Assembly (NCBI RefSeq): GCF_038396675.1
Contig: NC_088933.1
Location: 41,562,501 to 41,626,500 of the forward strand
DNA from: Hydra vulgaris
Taxonomy: Eukaryota > Cnidaria > Hydrozoa > Anthoathecata > Hydridae
Length of the DNA stretch: 64,000 bases
Direction: 5' to 3'
The notes below the pieces were generated by a model. That model did no database searches. It was not told the DNA's origin and saw nothing but the letters and a program-made list of their open reading frames with translations. The translations under genes were made by a program, and so were the position numbers. Shown piece after piece: positions 11,021 to 22,090 of this stretch (its first letter is position 1; every line of letters starts with the position of its first letter).

Positions 11021-11097
11021 TCAGCTAAATGTACATAAAATTGCGGTTCTAACAATACTAAACACTGCTTTTTACAAGTATTTTCCAGGTTGACCCT
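11021..11097 (-). repeat. Right terminal inverted repeat of the 2445-11097 element
   Basis: On the minus strand it reads AGGGTCAACCTGG, then TAAAAAGCAGTGTTTAGTAT, matching the left end in order and spacing. Confidence 0.7.
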
Positions 11098-11264
11098 CAA
11101 GTTGTCTACACTAATGATGTCAAAAGATTTGTTGTGGTTTGAAGATTAGTATATTATATTCTAATAATTTCGTTATACTTTTTCAGTTTTAAATAGATTT
11201 CACTTTTGGTTTTATGCTTTAAATTGTCAGTATTGATTTTTTGCTCTCATAAACAAAAGAGGTT

Positions 11265-11700
11265 TTGACCATTTCAGCCAAGTCGCAAACCACAAATTTC
11301 GCTCAAGATTTATTGACACCTACAACACAAGAGGTGGAGATTCAAAATCATCTGGACCAAAATAACGAAGTTGCTAGTAGTGACGTGACTCTTTTAAGCA
11401 GACATAAATCAACACTTTTGCATCATATGCAAAATCTCGTCAAAGAACTGAACAGCAAACAGAATGTTGTTTGATTGTCACCAACCAATGTCGCTCCTGC
11501 TTTCATGGAAAAATGGTTTTAATTTCTTCGAGTACATATGGAGAAAAGGCATGGTTGAAAGCACAATCTGTCAAATATTACAATATTATGAATCTTCTGC
11601 TAGAGTGGCTTTTCTCTATTTCAGCTTCTTTTACACCATTAGTGTGCGTATTCAGCCAGGGTGATATATTTATGCAACCGAATTGTGCAACTGGGTGATG
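11265..11700 (+). pseudogene. hAT transposase C-terminal fragment (outer hAT relic)
   Basis: After a plausible splice acceptor (ACCATTTCAG ending at 11277) the sequence reads a hydrophilic linker ending HHMQNLVKELNSKQNVV. A second frame from 11471 contains WLKAQSVKYYNIMNLLLEW and LFSISASFTPLVCVFSQGD, which resembles the hAT C-terminal dimerisation domain (family pattern: YLxIPASSxxSERxFSxxG). It is on the same strand as the 1993-2400 fragment and probably the other half of the same gene. Frameshifts and the loss of the SER motif indicate a relic. The assignment rests on pattern similarity only. Confidence 0.45.
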
Positions 11701-12280
11701 AGATGTTGTCATCTCTTGTATATTTGAAATGTAATAGTGATCTGTTAACCATGATTTTAGAAAACATTTTTAACTTATCACAATGTGTATTTTGTTAATA
11801 CTAGGATTAATTAACATGTTATATAATTTGTGAATTCAGGCAAATGTGAACTCAGACAAAGGTGTATCACCTTTGTCAGTTTTACTTCTTACGTATAGTC
11901 CTTAAAGAAAATATGTTAATCCTACCTTTTTTTGTAACTAGAGTAACATGTCTTCTACATGTTCTTAAACATTTTTTATTGGCATTTTTTTTTCAATAAA
12001 AAAAAAGTTTTGTATTGTTAAAATAGTTTTTTGTTTGTTATTATTACTGTTTTCAGTTTTTATTAAATATATATTTTTTGTAGACTGCAATTATACATTT
12101 TTCGATAGTTAAACCTCAAAACCTAGTGTTTAACTTTTTATTCATAAACTATAAGACAAAACATATTAGGAACTACAAAGTATAAGGATTTTAAAATTGA
12201 AGACAATAAAAAAATCAATAACAAGCAAAAGCTGTTTTAAGATAAATTGTAATTTTTTTTATTAATACATTTCTACTTCT
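11701..12280. other. AT-rich non-coding stretch
   Basis: Nothing supportable was seen. The sequence is AT-rich with short homopolymer runs. Confidence 0.5.
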
Positions 12281-12569
12281 ACAAAGGCTGTCGGCAGACA
12301 TTGTAATATACAAAGGCTGTCGGCAGACATTGTAATATACAAAGGCTGTCGGCAGACATTGTAATATACATAGGCTGTCGGCAGACATTGTAATATACAA
12401 AGGCTGTCGGCAGACATTGTAATATACAAAGGCTGTCGGCAGACATTGTGATATACAAAGGCTGTCGGCAGACATTGTAATATACAAAGGCTGTCGGCGA
12501 CATTGTAATATATAAATGCTGTCGGCAGACATTGTAATATACAAAGGCTGTCGGCAGACATTGTAATAT
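12281..12569. repeat. 29-bp minisatellite, 10 copies
   Basis: The unit is ACAAAGGCTGTCGGCAGACA plus TTGTAATAT. There are ten head-to-tail copies, nearly identical; one lacks a single base and a few carry point changes. The GC-rich core stands out from the AT-rich surroundings. Because 29 is not a multiple of three and the unit lacks stops on the minus strand, three overlapping minus-strand frames stay open. These are not taken as genes. Confidence 0.95.
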
Positions 12570-15060
12570 ATATTACTTTAGTATTGTAGTTCTAACTTAG
12601 TAGCAGTACTTAGCATAAACGAAAAAGTATGTTAGATATGCATCATATTAGATAGTAAACAAACTTAAAGGGTTACTTTAAGTAGTGCTCACTTGACATC
12701 TGGGATAATTGTATATTGTCATAATACCATTAAACTATATTTTCAAAATACAAAAATGTTTTAAGAAAGACCAATAAAGATATAATAAAAAATATTTATT
12801 GATTTGCAATTTTGTTATATCTTTTTATAGATTTTTTTTTTTGCTTTTGTTTTTTTAATCTTTGCTTCCAAAAAGAAGGTGAAAAGATAAAGTTTATAGA
12901 GCAAGATAATGATTAACAGGTTACTTAAAATATTCCAAATTATATGAATTAGGAAAACAAGATGAAGGAAGCAAATTCTAAAGAACTGATTTTTGAGGAA
13001 AAAAACCCAGATGTATAAGAATTTTTACTCTGACAATTCCTAAGCACTAAGGAAAAATCACAGTAAAAGGATGAGACTTAATTAAATGACAAAAATGAAC
13101 TTTAGTAGATGGCACAAGCTTTAGTAGATGACGCTAGGTCTTTAGAGCACTACCCATTGTAGTATTTATAGAAAAGAGAAGCAACATTAGGATGATGTGA
13201 TAATGGTTAGAGGTTGGCTGCAAGAGCAGGTTTAACTATGTTTACATAATAACATATTTACATGTTAAAGGCTTCGTATTTTTTCCGCTTTCTTAAAACA
13301 ATCCTCTGCTTTTCTCTTGTTCTGTTCAAGATCTTCTACTTGCCATCATCTTTATAAACTAATAATTTAATAATTGATCATAAATCCTTAATTGGCCTTG
13401 ACATCTTTAACATTGACAAGATTATCTATTTTTTTCTACAAAAATTACATTTACTTCTTCTAAGTAATCTTAAACAATTTAGTAAAGGAAAATGAAGCAA
13501 GATCTGGCCAAAACACACATCGATTGATTGATGTACTTTAATAAAATGCATACATTTTTTTTAATACAACCTTCTCATTAAATTATTTTATCGATTGCTA
13601 GACCGTTTCTTCAGATTAAGATTTTCAAAATATCTTTGTTTATATAATATACCTTTCTTATTTATTTTATAATTGTTAGTTCGACATGGAAAGTTTTCTT
13701 TTTTTTTTCATTTTCTTTATTTTTTTATTGACTTTCTTTTTATGATTTTATGAGTATGCGATTATATTTATGAACTGATATTTTAAATTTACAAGCTGCG
13801 ACACTCCATCATGTTGATCAAATATTAACTTTAAAGCTTTAACTTTTTTCTGGCGATTTTAATAGCTATTTTGCGAAATCGATGGCTTCTAATATGGTTT
13901 TTCATTTGCATGTTGGTTATAGGTGTTTACTTGAGGTTAGTATCATTACTATTTGTAAATATCCTTGATGTAAGATCTTTTATTTAGAATAAATTTGATT
14001 TGATTTGATTTGATTTGTTGAATAAACAATATTTTAATAAATATAATATGTTGTATAGTGATTGAAACTTGTCCAAACGGCAGTGAACATTATACGTTAG
14101 TATGTAATATTAATTAACAATGCCAGTGATGGTTAGTGATATTTGTTAAATACAGGAAAAAATTTTCATGTTGATTTTCTGGTATTTAAAAAACTATTTT
14201 TAAAACATTCAAACAATTATCATACTTTATGTATTAAATAATATGTAATGTTGAATATATTAAATTATTAATGTACTCAATAACATTTAGTAACATTATA
14301 TGAATTTAATAGCATTATATGAAACACTCAATAACATTTAATAACATTATATGAATGAACATAACACAAAAAATAAAAAATTTTATTCAAGATTGAAATA
14401 CAACTCTTCTCTTACCATAATATATTATCAAATTACTTCTTTTCTCTTACCATATTTATATCTATTTTCTGAATTTGTTGCAATCATCAAGTGTTACCAA
14501 TTCTTTAACAGATCACAGAGATCTTGACATCCTGAGTCGACAGTTATTATTTTAGCCTCATGTTACTATAAATATATTTTGGTATCATTGTTGCTTTAGT
14601 AATAGCCAATGATATGCAATAGTGTGAATTAGGCGATAACATGTATCATTTAAGTAAAAGTATGGTTTTTCTTAAACTAGAGAGTAACCATAAAATTTTA
14701 TCAAGAAAAAAAGATTTAAAAACAATTTTAAACAGTTAAACCAAAAAAAACTATCTATTTATAATAATACTGAACTTAATACTGCCCCTTTGAGCGATTT
14801 TTACCCAGAACCCTTGACAGCCATTGCTGTAATGGCGAGAAAGTGTAACAGCGCTTTTTTTATTAATCGCAAACGAAAATATATTTTTAAACGAAGGCGT
14901 ATCTTTAAACGAAACTGTATGTATAGTGTATTTTTATTATGTATGTTATATCAAGTTTTACAGTTTTACTTGCATTGCAACAACGTCCCAATTATCTTAA
15001 TGTATAACATTTATTTCTGTTAATACAGCCTTTTGTTTTTAAATAATTTTAAAATTTTTA
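12570..15060. other. AT-rich non-coding stretch with a LINE 3' tail
   Basis: No gene is supported. At 13945-14020 the sequence TGTAAGATCTTTTATTTAG followed by four GATTT units resembles the 3' tail of a LINE. A locally repeated AATAACATT-TAATAACATTATATGAAT block is present at 14277-14355. Confidence 0.5.
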
Positions 15061-15070
15061 GTAGTAATTG

Positions 15071-15140
15071 CTAAAGTGGCCGATTGGTTAGCGCTCTGAT
15101 GCTCTGAGGTGGAGATCGAGGTTCGAGTCCTATCCCCTTT
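15071..15140 (+). ncRNA. tRNA-like sequence (pseudo-tRNA or SINE head)
   Basis: It contains an A-box-like segment TGGCCGATTGGTTAGCGC (from 15077) and a perfect B box GGTTCGAGTCC (15120-15130), with tRNA-like spacing. AAAGTGG upstream could pair with CCCCTTT downstream as an acceptor stem (6 of 7). The T-stem pairs poorly (about 3 of 5) and an A-rich tail follows, so a SINE head or tRNA pseudogene is more likely than a working tRNA. No anticodon is assigned. Confidence 0.45.
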
Positions 15141-15641
15141 AAAAAAACAAAATAAAATACTTTTAAAAGAGAACTATGAAGTTGTTTTCTATTGAATTTT
15201 AAAAATTTAAAAAAAATTGAAAAAAAAAGCAAACTTGCCACTCAATGCAACTAAAACATGGTACACGTTTTTCCAAACAAAAATATAAGTTTCTTCATTT
15301 ACAATGTATGTAAGAATTTTCATCAAAAAGTATGACATATTTGGTATGTCTGGAAAGATTATTTTAACCACTATTATAATCTAGTAAAAGTATTGCTACT
15401 ATAAAAAATTATCCAGCGTAGTTATATTTAGAAAAGATGTAATTTTCAACATAAAGCACCTTGGGGCTTGGCTATTGATAAGTCTATGGATTTAATTTAT
15501 TCATATAATCACGTATTGGTGTTTTTTTTTCAATGAATGTAACGTGACATTTATAATCAGACATTATTTAGGAAAATTATTTATAAAAAACCATTTTCTT
15601 ATGATAATTGAAACAATTATTTTCATTACAACACCTAAATG
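15141..15641. other. AT-rich non-coding stretch
   Basis: No gene or repeat structure could be supported. Confidence 0.5.
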
Positions 15642-16569
15642 AGTATGTTTAACAGTTAGATTGAGATAATGGTGGTGATAATTTTTCTACAAAAGTCGTT
15701 TTTGCATAAATAATCAAACTTTTAGCCCCATTCAAAAAACTGTTTTCAGTATTAGTATCATTTTTTGAAATAATCAGGACTAATTCGGCCATCTTGAAGA
15801 AATAGTTTATTCCATTCAGAAGCGTAAACAATTAAAAAACAGACGCGGTAAACTTTATAAACAAGTTTTTATATTTTTATTTAGTTACATATTTTTTTAA
15901 TTTTTGATTTTATATTTTTTTGTGTTTTTTGGTTTTATATTTTTTTGTGTTTTTTGGTGTTATATTTTTTTGTGTTTTTTGGTTTTATATTTTTTTGTAT
16001 TTTTTGTTTTTTTATTGTTTAGCCATTGTGCGGAAAGATATCGAGAATTAGGTAAGGTTTAAAAAATTAATATATTTAAAGATAATGTTCAAGATTAGTT
16101 AAAAGTATTTTGTAAAAAAAGATTTTATTTAAGAGAAAAATATATAAAAAAATTACAGGACTTTTACACAGACACCACTTTTACACAGACACCACAATCA
16201 CTTCAGATAACATTTATATGTTGAAAGTATATATCACAAATTAAAAGCTGGCAGTAATTGTCTAATCATAAATAACAATATTTTTATTTTAAAAGAAGCT
16301 TTGCAGAGAACAGGAGGTCTTTAGTAAACATTCAGTTCTGAATAACGAGCCGTTAATTAAGCTCATATGTTTAGATTTAGTTTTCCGTTCTCTACTTGGC
16401 AAAATACATTATTAATACAAAAAAGTAGAATAAGTCCGCAGTGTTTCTACGGACATGATTATTATATTTCAAAGTAATAATAATTCTGATATTCCTGATT
16501 AATACCCTGATCACTGCCATTGGGTCAATTTTTATATTGCTAAACGTGTGGTGGCATCTGCAGTTCTAT

Positions 16570-18491
16570 ATTGCACTCATGATGGTTTGAGTGAGTGTCA
16601 ACAGCAGTTGTGAAATAAGGTTTTTCTCCCATAAATTCGCTGTTTCAATCAAGAAGATCGAATTTATCGTAGAAAAATATTTTTGGGGTGTCAAGGAGTT
16701 ATATACATGTTTAAAATACTCCCACATTTTAACAGAAGGAGGTCAGCAGGCAACGATGTGGATATTGTTCTCGGATTTACCACAAGATTTGTATTTGTTA
16801 CTTTTAACAATCGGTTGCCTTGAGCTTTTGGCAAGCAAGGTCACAGAAGGTAGACTGTTGAATAAAAATTGATAGACGGTATTTTGTATTGGTCCGCATG
16901 TGTAGAGGTAAAGTTGTTTTTCCAAATTTGGGTCCACGGCATTGGGCCCACAGCATTTTTTAATTTGTTCCAGAAAAATTATGCTGGCACGACTATGTTT
17001 TTGTTTTATGCCACTTCTTAGTAAAAGTTTTTTATTGATTTTAGGGGGATATTAAAGATGGACCCGTTTTGCCTAATTTGTCATTCTTGCGAATTTCGGT
17101 AATTGACTTGTTCCACTGTTGATTTTTTTCCAAATTATACAAAAACTTTGAAGGTTTTTCTCTTTCTTTGATTAATTTTTGTTTTGTGCAAATAAACGCT
17201 CCTGGAAACTGGAGCAATAGAAGAGCATTGCGTTTTTCTTTGATGCTATCTAAGTTCGGGTTTGCGCTTTGTCGCTCCAGTTGGATTTTGTTTTCAATCT
17301 TTTTGATGTATTTTTTTTTGTTTTTCGCACTTTCATGCATCGATATATGTTGTAATTCAGCCCTAACAAAAAGTTTGCAGCCGTCCCATCATTTTAAAAT
17401 TGAGTCAAACACACTAAAAAAAAAAGGTAGAAATTTCTACCTTAGGGTAGGATATGTGATATACCCTTGGTAAGGTATAATTTTCTACCTTTTAAGGTAG
17501 AAAATTATATTAAAAAACAATTATTTGTTATACAATTTTCTAACTTAAAGGTATAATTTTCAACCTTATAAGGCATAAAATTATACCTTACTAAGGGTAT
17601 ATCACATATCCTACCTTAACTAAAAATTTCTACCTTTAATTTTTAGTGTGTAGGACTGTTTTTTCTTGAATCAAGAGTTCAATTTTTTGCTTATGCTCTT
17701 CTATTTCCAAAAGAGAACATTTTAGTTTCCAGTATCCTGGTCCTATCCTAGTTTTACAAAAATTGACGGTTTTTGTTACGAACTCGTGGTCGCAAAAGGG
17801 GTCAGTAAGAATTTTGGTTTATGTTGTTTTTTTGGCGACTTTCTTAGAGCAGTAGTTTCGGTCGAGTCTACACTTTGCCTTTTGATTTAGCCGCGTGACT
17901 TCTCTTATATTGGGGAATTTAGAACGAAAAACATTAACTAGGTTATACTTACCTTGGAAGACCCCAAGTTCATCGATGCAGTAAGTGTGCCGTAATATTT
18001 GCTTCAATGCCGTTGATGCTGTAAGTGTGCCGTAATATGCCGTGTTTGTGCCTTCTGTGTCGAGAGCGAGGCTTTCAACCAGGTTGAAAACCTCCGGCCA
18101 ACAGAACGGTTAGTCCTGTGTCCTGCGAGAAGTCTCCAAGGTCGCCAAAATATAGGCGCCTTTCTCTCGGCACATTGGGAGCGTAAATATTCAACACATG
18201 CGTTTCGTGTTCATCAATTTTTTATCATGACGTTTAATATTCTTCCGTTATTGTCACTTTTTAGTTTATTCAAAGAAACGTTGGATTCAGAGAAAACCGC
18301 CACCCCACAACTGTTATGAATTGGACCAGAGTTCCAAATAGACTCCCCTGTTTCACAGTAGAAGGTCTGGATTTTGTTTCCTGAAAGAGGATAAGATCGA
18401 AGGTGGACTTTTTGAGGAACCCGAAAAAATTGTCGCGTTTGTCTTGGTCTTTTAGACCATTTGTGTTGCACGTTAAAATATTAATAGCCAT
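16570..18491 (-). pseudogene. LINE ORF2 remnant (endonuclease plus C-terminal pieces), left copy
   Basis: It begins at ATG 18491 with MAINILTCNTNGLKDQDKRD and LILFQETK, the N-terminal blocks of an AP-type endonuclease (the catalytic Glu is in QET). Frameshifts follow; FQGKYNLVNVFRSKFPNI and RLNQKAK are readable at 17830-17960. At 17050-17340 comes the linker with KQKLIKEREKPSKFLYNLEK, a motif typical of L1/Tx1 ORF2 between endonuclease and polymerase. The polymerase itself is missing. The C-terminal part near 16600-16950 encodes CKSCGKSENNIHI, a degenerate zinc knuckle. Parallel blocks in the plus-strand copy confirm the identity. Confidence 0.75.
17410..17650. mobile_element. Palindromic MITE, 241 bp
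   Basis: The arms begin CACACTAAAAA and then share AAAGGTAGAAATTT, GTAGGATATGTGATATACCC and AAGGTATAATTTT in mirrored order, so the whole unit folds back on itself. It is inserted in the LINE left copy; the corresponding site in the plus copy (about 22575) is empty and reads GGACTGTTTTTTC-type sequence continuously. The flanks do not show a clean target duplication. Confidence 0.85.
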
Positions 18492-18929
18492 GACCGAGTT
18501 AATTAGCTTTCGTAAATTGAAAGCTTGTATATCTTAAACATATATATAATAATTCTACAACCTGACATAACAAACACAAATATATAAACCTTAACCTCAA
18601 TGCCCGAGTTTTTGATTTAACTGCATTATTACGAACATACGGATGCACTGGACCATTACATTTCACACAGAAGCGCGTTCAACAACAATGCGGATATTAA
18701 CAGTTTACGTGCTGATTAAAAAATAGAACGTACGTTTTTTTAGAATAAAACGTAAAAGAATCGCGAACTTATAAGGATTTTAGAACTAAAATAAAAAAAG
18801 TTTAATATATAGGAAAAGAGAAATTTAAGAAAAAAGGAATTACAAAATAAAAAAGAAAATCTTTCGACATCTTTATCGCACAATTTAAGGCATCGTAATC
18901 TTATCGTTAACATTGCAACACTCAAAGTT

Positions 18930-19852
18930 CGTCACATTCTGTTTTAATATGTCGTTACGGTGACCTAAATTGTAGCGTGGGGGATTTTTCGAAAGCTCTA
19001 TCAAAATTAAATTTATTATGCTACGTCTGGGGTGTAACAAGACATTATAATCATCGATACTTTAAACTTGTTGTCAACAACGTCAGTAAAGCATCCGAAT
19101 TTCGTGAGACTGAAATTATTATTAAAAACCTTTCTCTTGCAATTACTCAAAAGTTTGTTTGCCACATTCATGTACTGGTGCAAAATATACCTATCGGTGT
19201 CCTATTAAACTTAGGTTCAACTGCTCTAACTACTTCAGGTAAACACTTTGTTGCAGGTAGAGGAATCTTTGAGTTTTTTTGCTGCTAAAAGGTTAAGGTT
19301 CACAGAGAAAATATACTATCAGGTAATCTAGTAATTATAATCAAAAACTAGTAAATCCCGCACATTAACCCGTTGCCAAGATATCAAAATATACACACTA
19401 AGATAAAAGACACAACGCACAACCTCAACATAGCACAAAGTTTGTAAACTTAAGTACTCGAGCAAGCTCTGAAGTTCTATCAATTGAAACCTCAGAAAAA
19501 GTACCAACAAATGATTTAGAAAGTTTCCACAACACACAAACAGAAGAGTTAAAGACTTTGGCAGAAAATGGCGAAACAACAAACCATGTTGAAAATGAAG
19601 ATCGTAACGTGGAAACAAAAACATCAAGTAGGAAAAGATCCAAAAACTAAATAGAAAACAGTTTCAAATAAAATAAAAGTAGCAATGAAATTTCCAGCGA
19701 AAAAAACTCAGAATTTTCAAACAAAGAAAACTTAGTGGCTTCTTATTAAAAAGAAAAGACGGACACAGATGTTTTAATCGACGACGAGCAAGATTTAAAT
19801 TTAAATATTGACAGCTATAATGCCTTAAACTGTGCGGAGAAGAAATCGTAAG
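18930..19852 (+). pseudogene. LINE ORF1 protein remnant, right copy
   Basis: The translation matches the better-preserved ORF1 at 25990-27164 block by block: CRYGDLNCSV, LLCYVWGVTRHYNH, LAITQKFV then HVLVQNIPIGVLLN, GSTALTTSGKHFVAGRGIFE, and a hydrophilic C-terminal part with TSSRKRSKN and TDTDVLIDDEQDLNLNIDSY. ORF1 proteins of Tx1-like LINEs bind the element RNA, so this is presumably the RNA-binding partner of ORF2. It is broken by a stop after FEFFCC (19286-19288), frameshifts near 19300-19440 and a stop at 19648. The start is missing or diverged upstream of 18930. Confidence 0.7.
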
Positions 19853-20927
19853 ATTTTATTTATTGTTTCTATCCTTTTTTAAAATCTTCCTTATTTTTTA
19901 AACTCTTTGTTTTTTTTTCTATTCTCAAATCTGTATAATTTTTCGATTCTTTTAAGTTATATTCTAAAATGCACGTTCTACTTTTAACTAAGCGCATAAG
20001 CTGTGGTAATCAGTATTGCTTTAGACCGCGCTTTTGTGTAAATTTTTATGGCCTAGTGCGTCCTTCTAATAGTATTACTAAAATGGACCTTAATATTTTA
20101 CCCAAAAGCATGAACTACTTAGTATTAAATCAGCTCAAACAAAAACTCGTGCCTAAGGTTAAGGTTTATATGTTTGTGTTTTTTACTTAAGGTTGTAGAA
20201 TTACTATATATATGTTTAAGATATACGAGCTTTCAATTTACAAAAGCTGATACACTCCGTCATGGCTATTAATATTTTAACGTGCAACATAAATGGTCTA
20301 AACGACCAAGACAAACGCGACAATTTTTTTGGGTTTCTCAAATAGTCCACCTTTGATCTTGTCCTCCTTCAGGAAACAAAATTCGGACCTTCTACTGTAA
20401 AACAGTGGAGTGACGAATGGACCGGCGAGTCTATTTGGAACTATGGTGCGAATCATAACAGTTATGAGGAGGCGGTTCTCTCTAAATCCAACGTTTCTTT
20501 GAATGAACTAAAAAGGGACAATAACGGAAGAATATTAAACGTCATGATAAAAAATTGATGAACACAAAACGCATGTGTTAAATATTTACGCTCCCAATGT
20601 GCCGAGAGAAAGGCGCCTATATTTTGGCGACCTTGGAGACTTCTCGCAGGACACAGGACTAACCGTTCTGTTGGCCGAAGATTTTCAACCTGGTCGAAAG
20701 CCTGGCTCTCGACACAGAAGGCACAAACACGGCATATTACGGCACACTTACGGCATCGACGGCATCGATACAAACATTACGGCACACTTACTGCATTGAT
20801 GAACTTGCGGTCTTCCAAGGTAAGTATAACCTAGTTAATGTTTTTCATTCTAAATTCCCCAATATAAGAGAATTCACGCGGCTAAATCAAAAGGCAAAGA
20901 GTAGGCTCGACCGAAACTCCGAATCAC

Positions 20928-21877
20928 AGGGTTCTATACTTGGACCTTTACTTTTTTTACTATACATAAATGATTTGTCTTCAACATCAAACCTATTACA
21001 TTTTATTTTATTCGCAGATGACTCGAATCTTTTTTATTCTCACAAAAATATTAAAACACTTTCTATAGTAGTTAATAAAGAATTAAATAAAGTAAATAAA
21101 TGGTTTGTATGCAACAAATTGACTTTGAATGTTCAAAAAACTAAATTTTCTCTTTTACACAAACCAAGCAAAACAAAAGAAATACTACGTATTCTTCCCA
21201 ATCTTTTGATGAATAAAACTAACATCAAAAGGCAAATATCTGTAAATTTTTTAGGTGTGAACTTTGATGAAAATCTATCTTGGAAAGTTCATATAAATTC
21301 TATAGAAAAAAAAATCTCAAAAAATATTGGCATGATCTATAGAGTTAAGCCACTCTTAAATTTTAAGTCCTTAAAAAGTTTATATTTTTCCTTTATACAT
21401 TGTTACTTAACATTCGGCAACATTATGTGGGCAAGTACTAATCACACTAAGCTAAAAAAACTTTATAGCAAGCAAAAACATGCTGTTAGAATCATATTTG
21501 GAGCTGCTAGAGCAATTCCATGTGAACCTCTTTTACGTGAAATTGGTGCCCTGAATATTTTCAAACTTAATTTCCATCTTGTTCTACAGTTCATTTATAA
21601 AACAAAATATGGACTCTCCCCCAAAATATTTGAAACTTATTTTAAAGAAATACATCATAAATATGCTACAAGATTTTCCGCAAACATCTTTGTTATACCA
21701 AAATCGTATTCTAAACAAAATTCTCCATCAATTCAGAATCGCAGACCACTTTTGTGGAAAAGATTCCCAAACATTTATTCCGGGAAAAAAAAGTCTCTAC
21801 ATCAGTTCAAAACTGATTCAAAGCAGTTTTTATTAAACACATATTTTGATTTATACTATTATAAGTCTTTCTTTTAA
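20928..21877 (+). pseudogene. Reverse transcriptase C-terminal half of the nested LINE
   Basis: This is an uninterrupted frame of about 316 codons. It starts at QGSILGPLLFLLYINDL and runs through the catalytic FADD box (ILFADDSNLF), NVQKTKF, FLGVNFDENLSWKVHINSIE, the thumb-like KSLYFSFIHCYLTFGNIMWA, SKQKHAVRIIFGAA and the C-terminal RRPLLWKRFPNIY, to a stop at 21875-21877. No internal stop or frameshift is present, so the insertion looks young, but 5' truncation removed the endonuclease and the first half of the polymerase. A related, more decayed fragment lies on the minus strand at 40139-40650. Confidence 0.85.
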
Positions 21878-22004
21878 AAATAGATCAGATATTTTAAAAA
21901 CTGAAAAACAAGGTAATTTTTCCTTGTAATCATTAAAAAAAGTTAAAATTTTTTGACAATAACCGTTATCAAAAATCACATTTTCTCGTTTTTTATTTTT
22001 TTTT

Positions 22005-22010
<6 letters not shown>

Positions 22011-22086
<76 letters not shown>
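22011..22086. repeat. (TA)n microsatellite, about 38 units
   Basis: It is a pure TA alternation in the 3' UTR of the nested LINE, followed by a poly-T run at 22104-22122. Confidence 0.95.

Positions 22087-22090
<4 letters not shown>

Larger units (their letters stand above)
2445..11097 (+). mobile_element. TIR-bounded element carrying an uncharacterised conserved gene
   Basis: The ends are related inverted repeats of about 77 bp (2445-2521 and 11021-11097), matching by eye at roughly three quarters of positions, including the shared core AAAAAGCAGTGTTT. Between them lies the remnant of a long spliced gene (2990-10830) of a conserved uncharacterised family, plus later insertions: an inner hAT of 4310 bp and two SINEs. 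Without the hAT the element is about 4.3 kb. The flanks read as two halves of one hAT transposase. I see no convincing target-site duplication, so the superfamily is open; TTAA occurs a few bases outside the left end but not at the right. Confidence 0.6.
15642..18715 (-). mobile_element. Tx1/L1-like LINE, left copy
   Basis: It runs on the minus strand from about 18715 to 15642 and is co-linear with the plus-strand copy at 18890-25326. Both contain the end of ORF1, the ORF2 endonuclease start, a linker region and a long 3' UTR ending in the same CTAACTGTTAAACATA-type junction. It is truncated: most of the reverse transcriptase present in the plus copy is absent. A palindromic MITE (17410-17650) interrupts it. 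The 3' UTR includes a T-rich degenerate tandem (15880-16010 on the plus strand). Confidence 0.8.

Noticed and set aside
12215-12561. Three overlapping minus-strand frames of repeated CLPTAFVYYN-type peptide
   Set aside because: They come from a 29-bp tandem repeat without stops on that strand. All frames give the same permuted peptide, so length is not evidence of a gene.
12281-12569. CRISPR-like array
   Set aside because: The repeats are contiguous with no unique spacers, and the sequence is eukaryotic.
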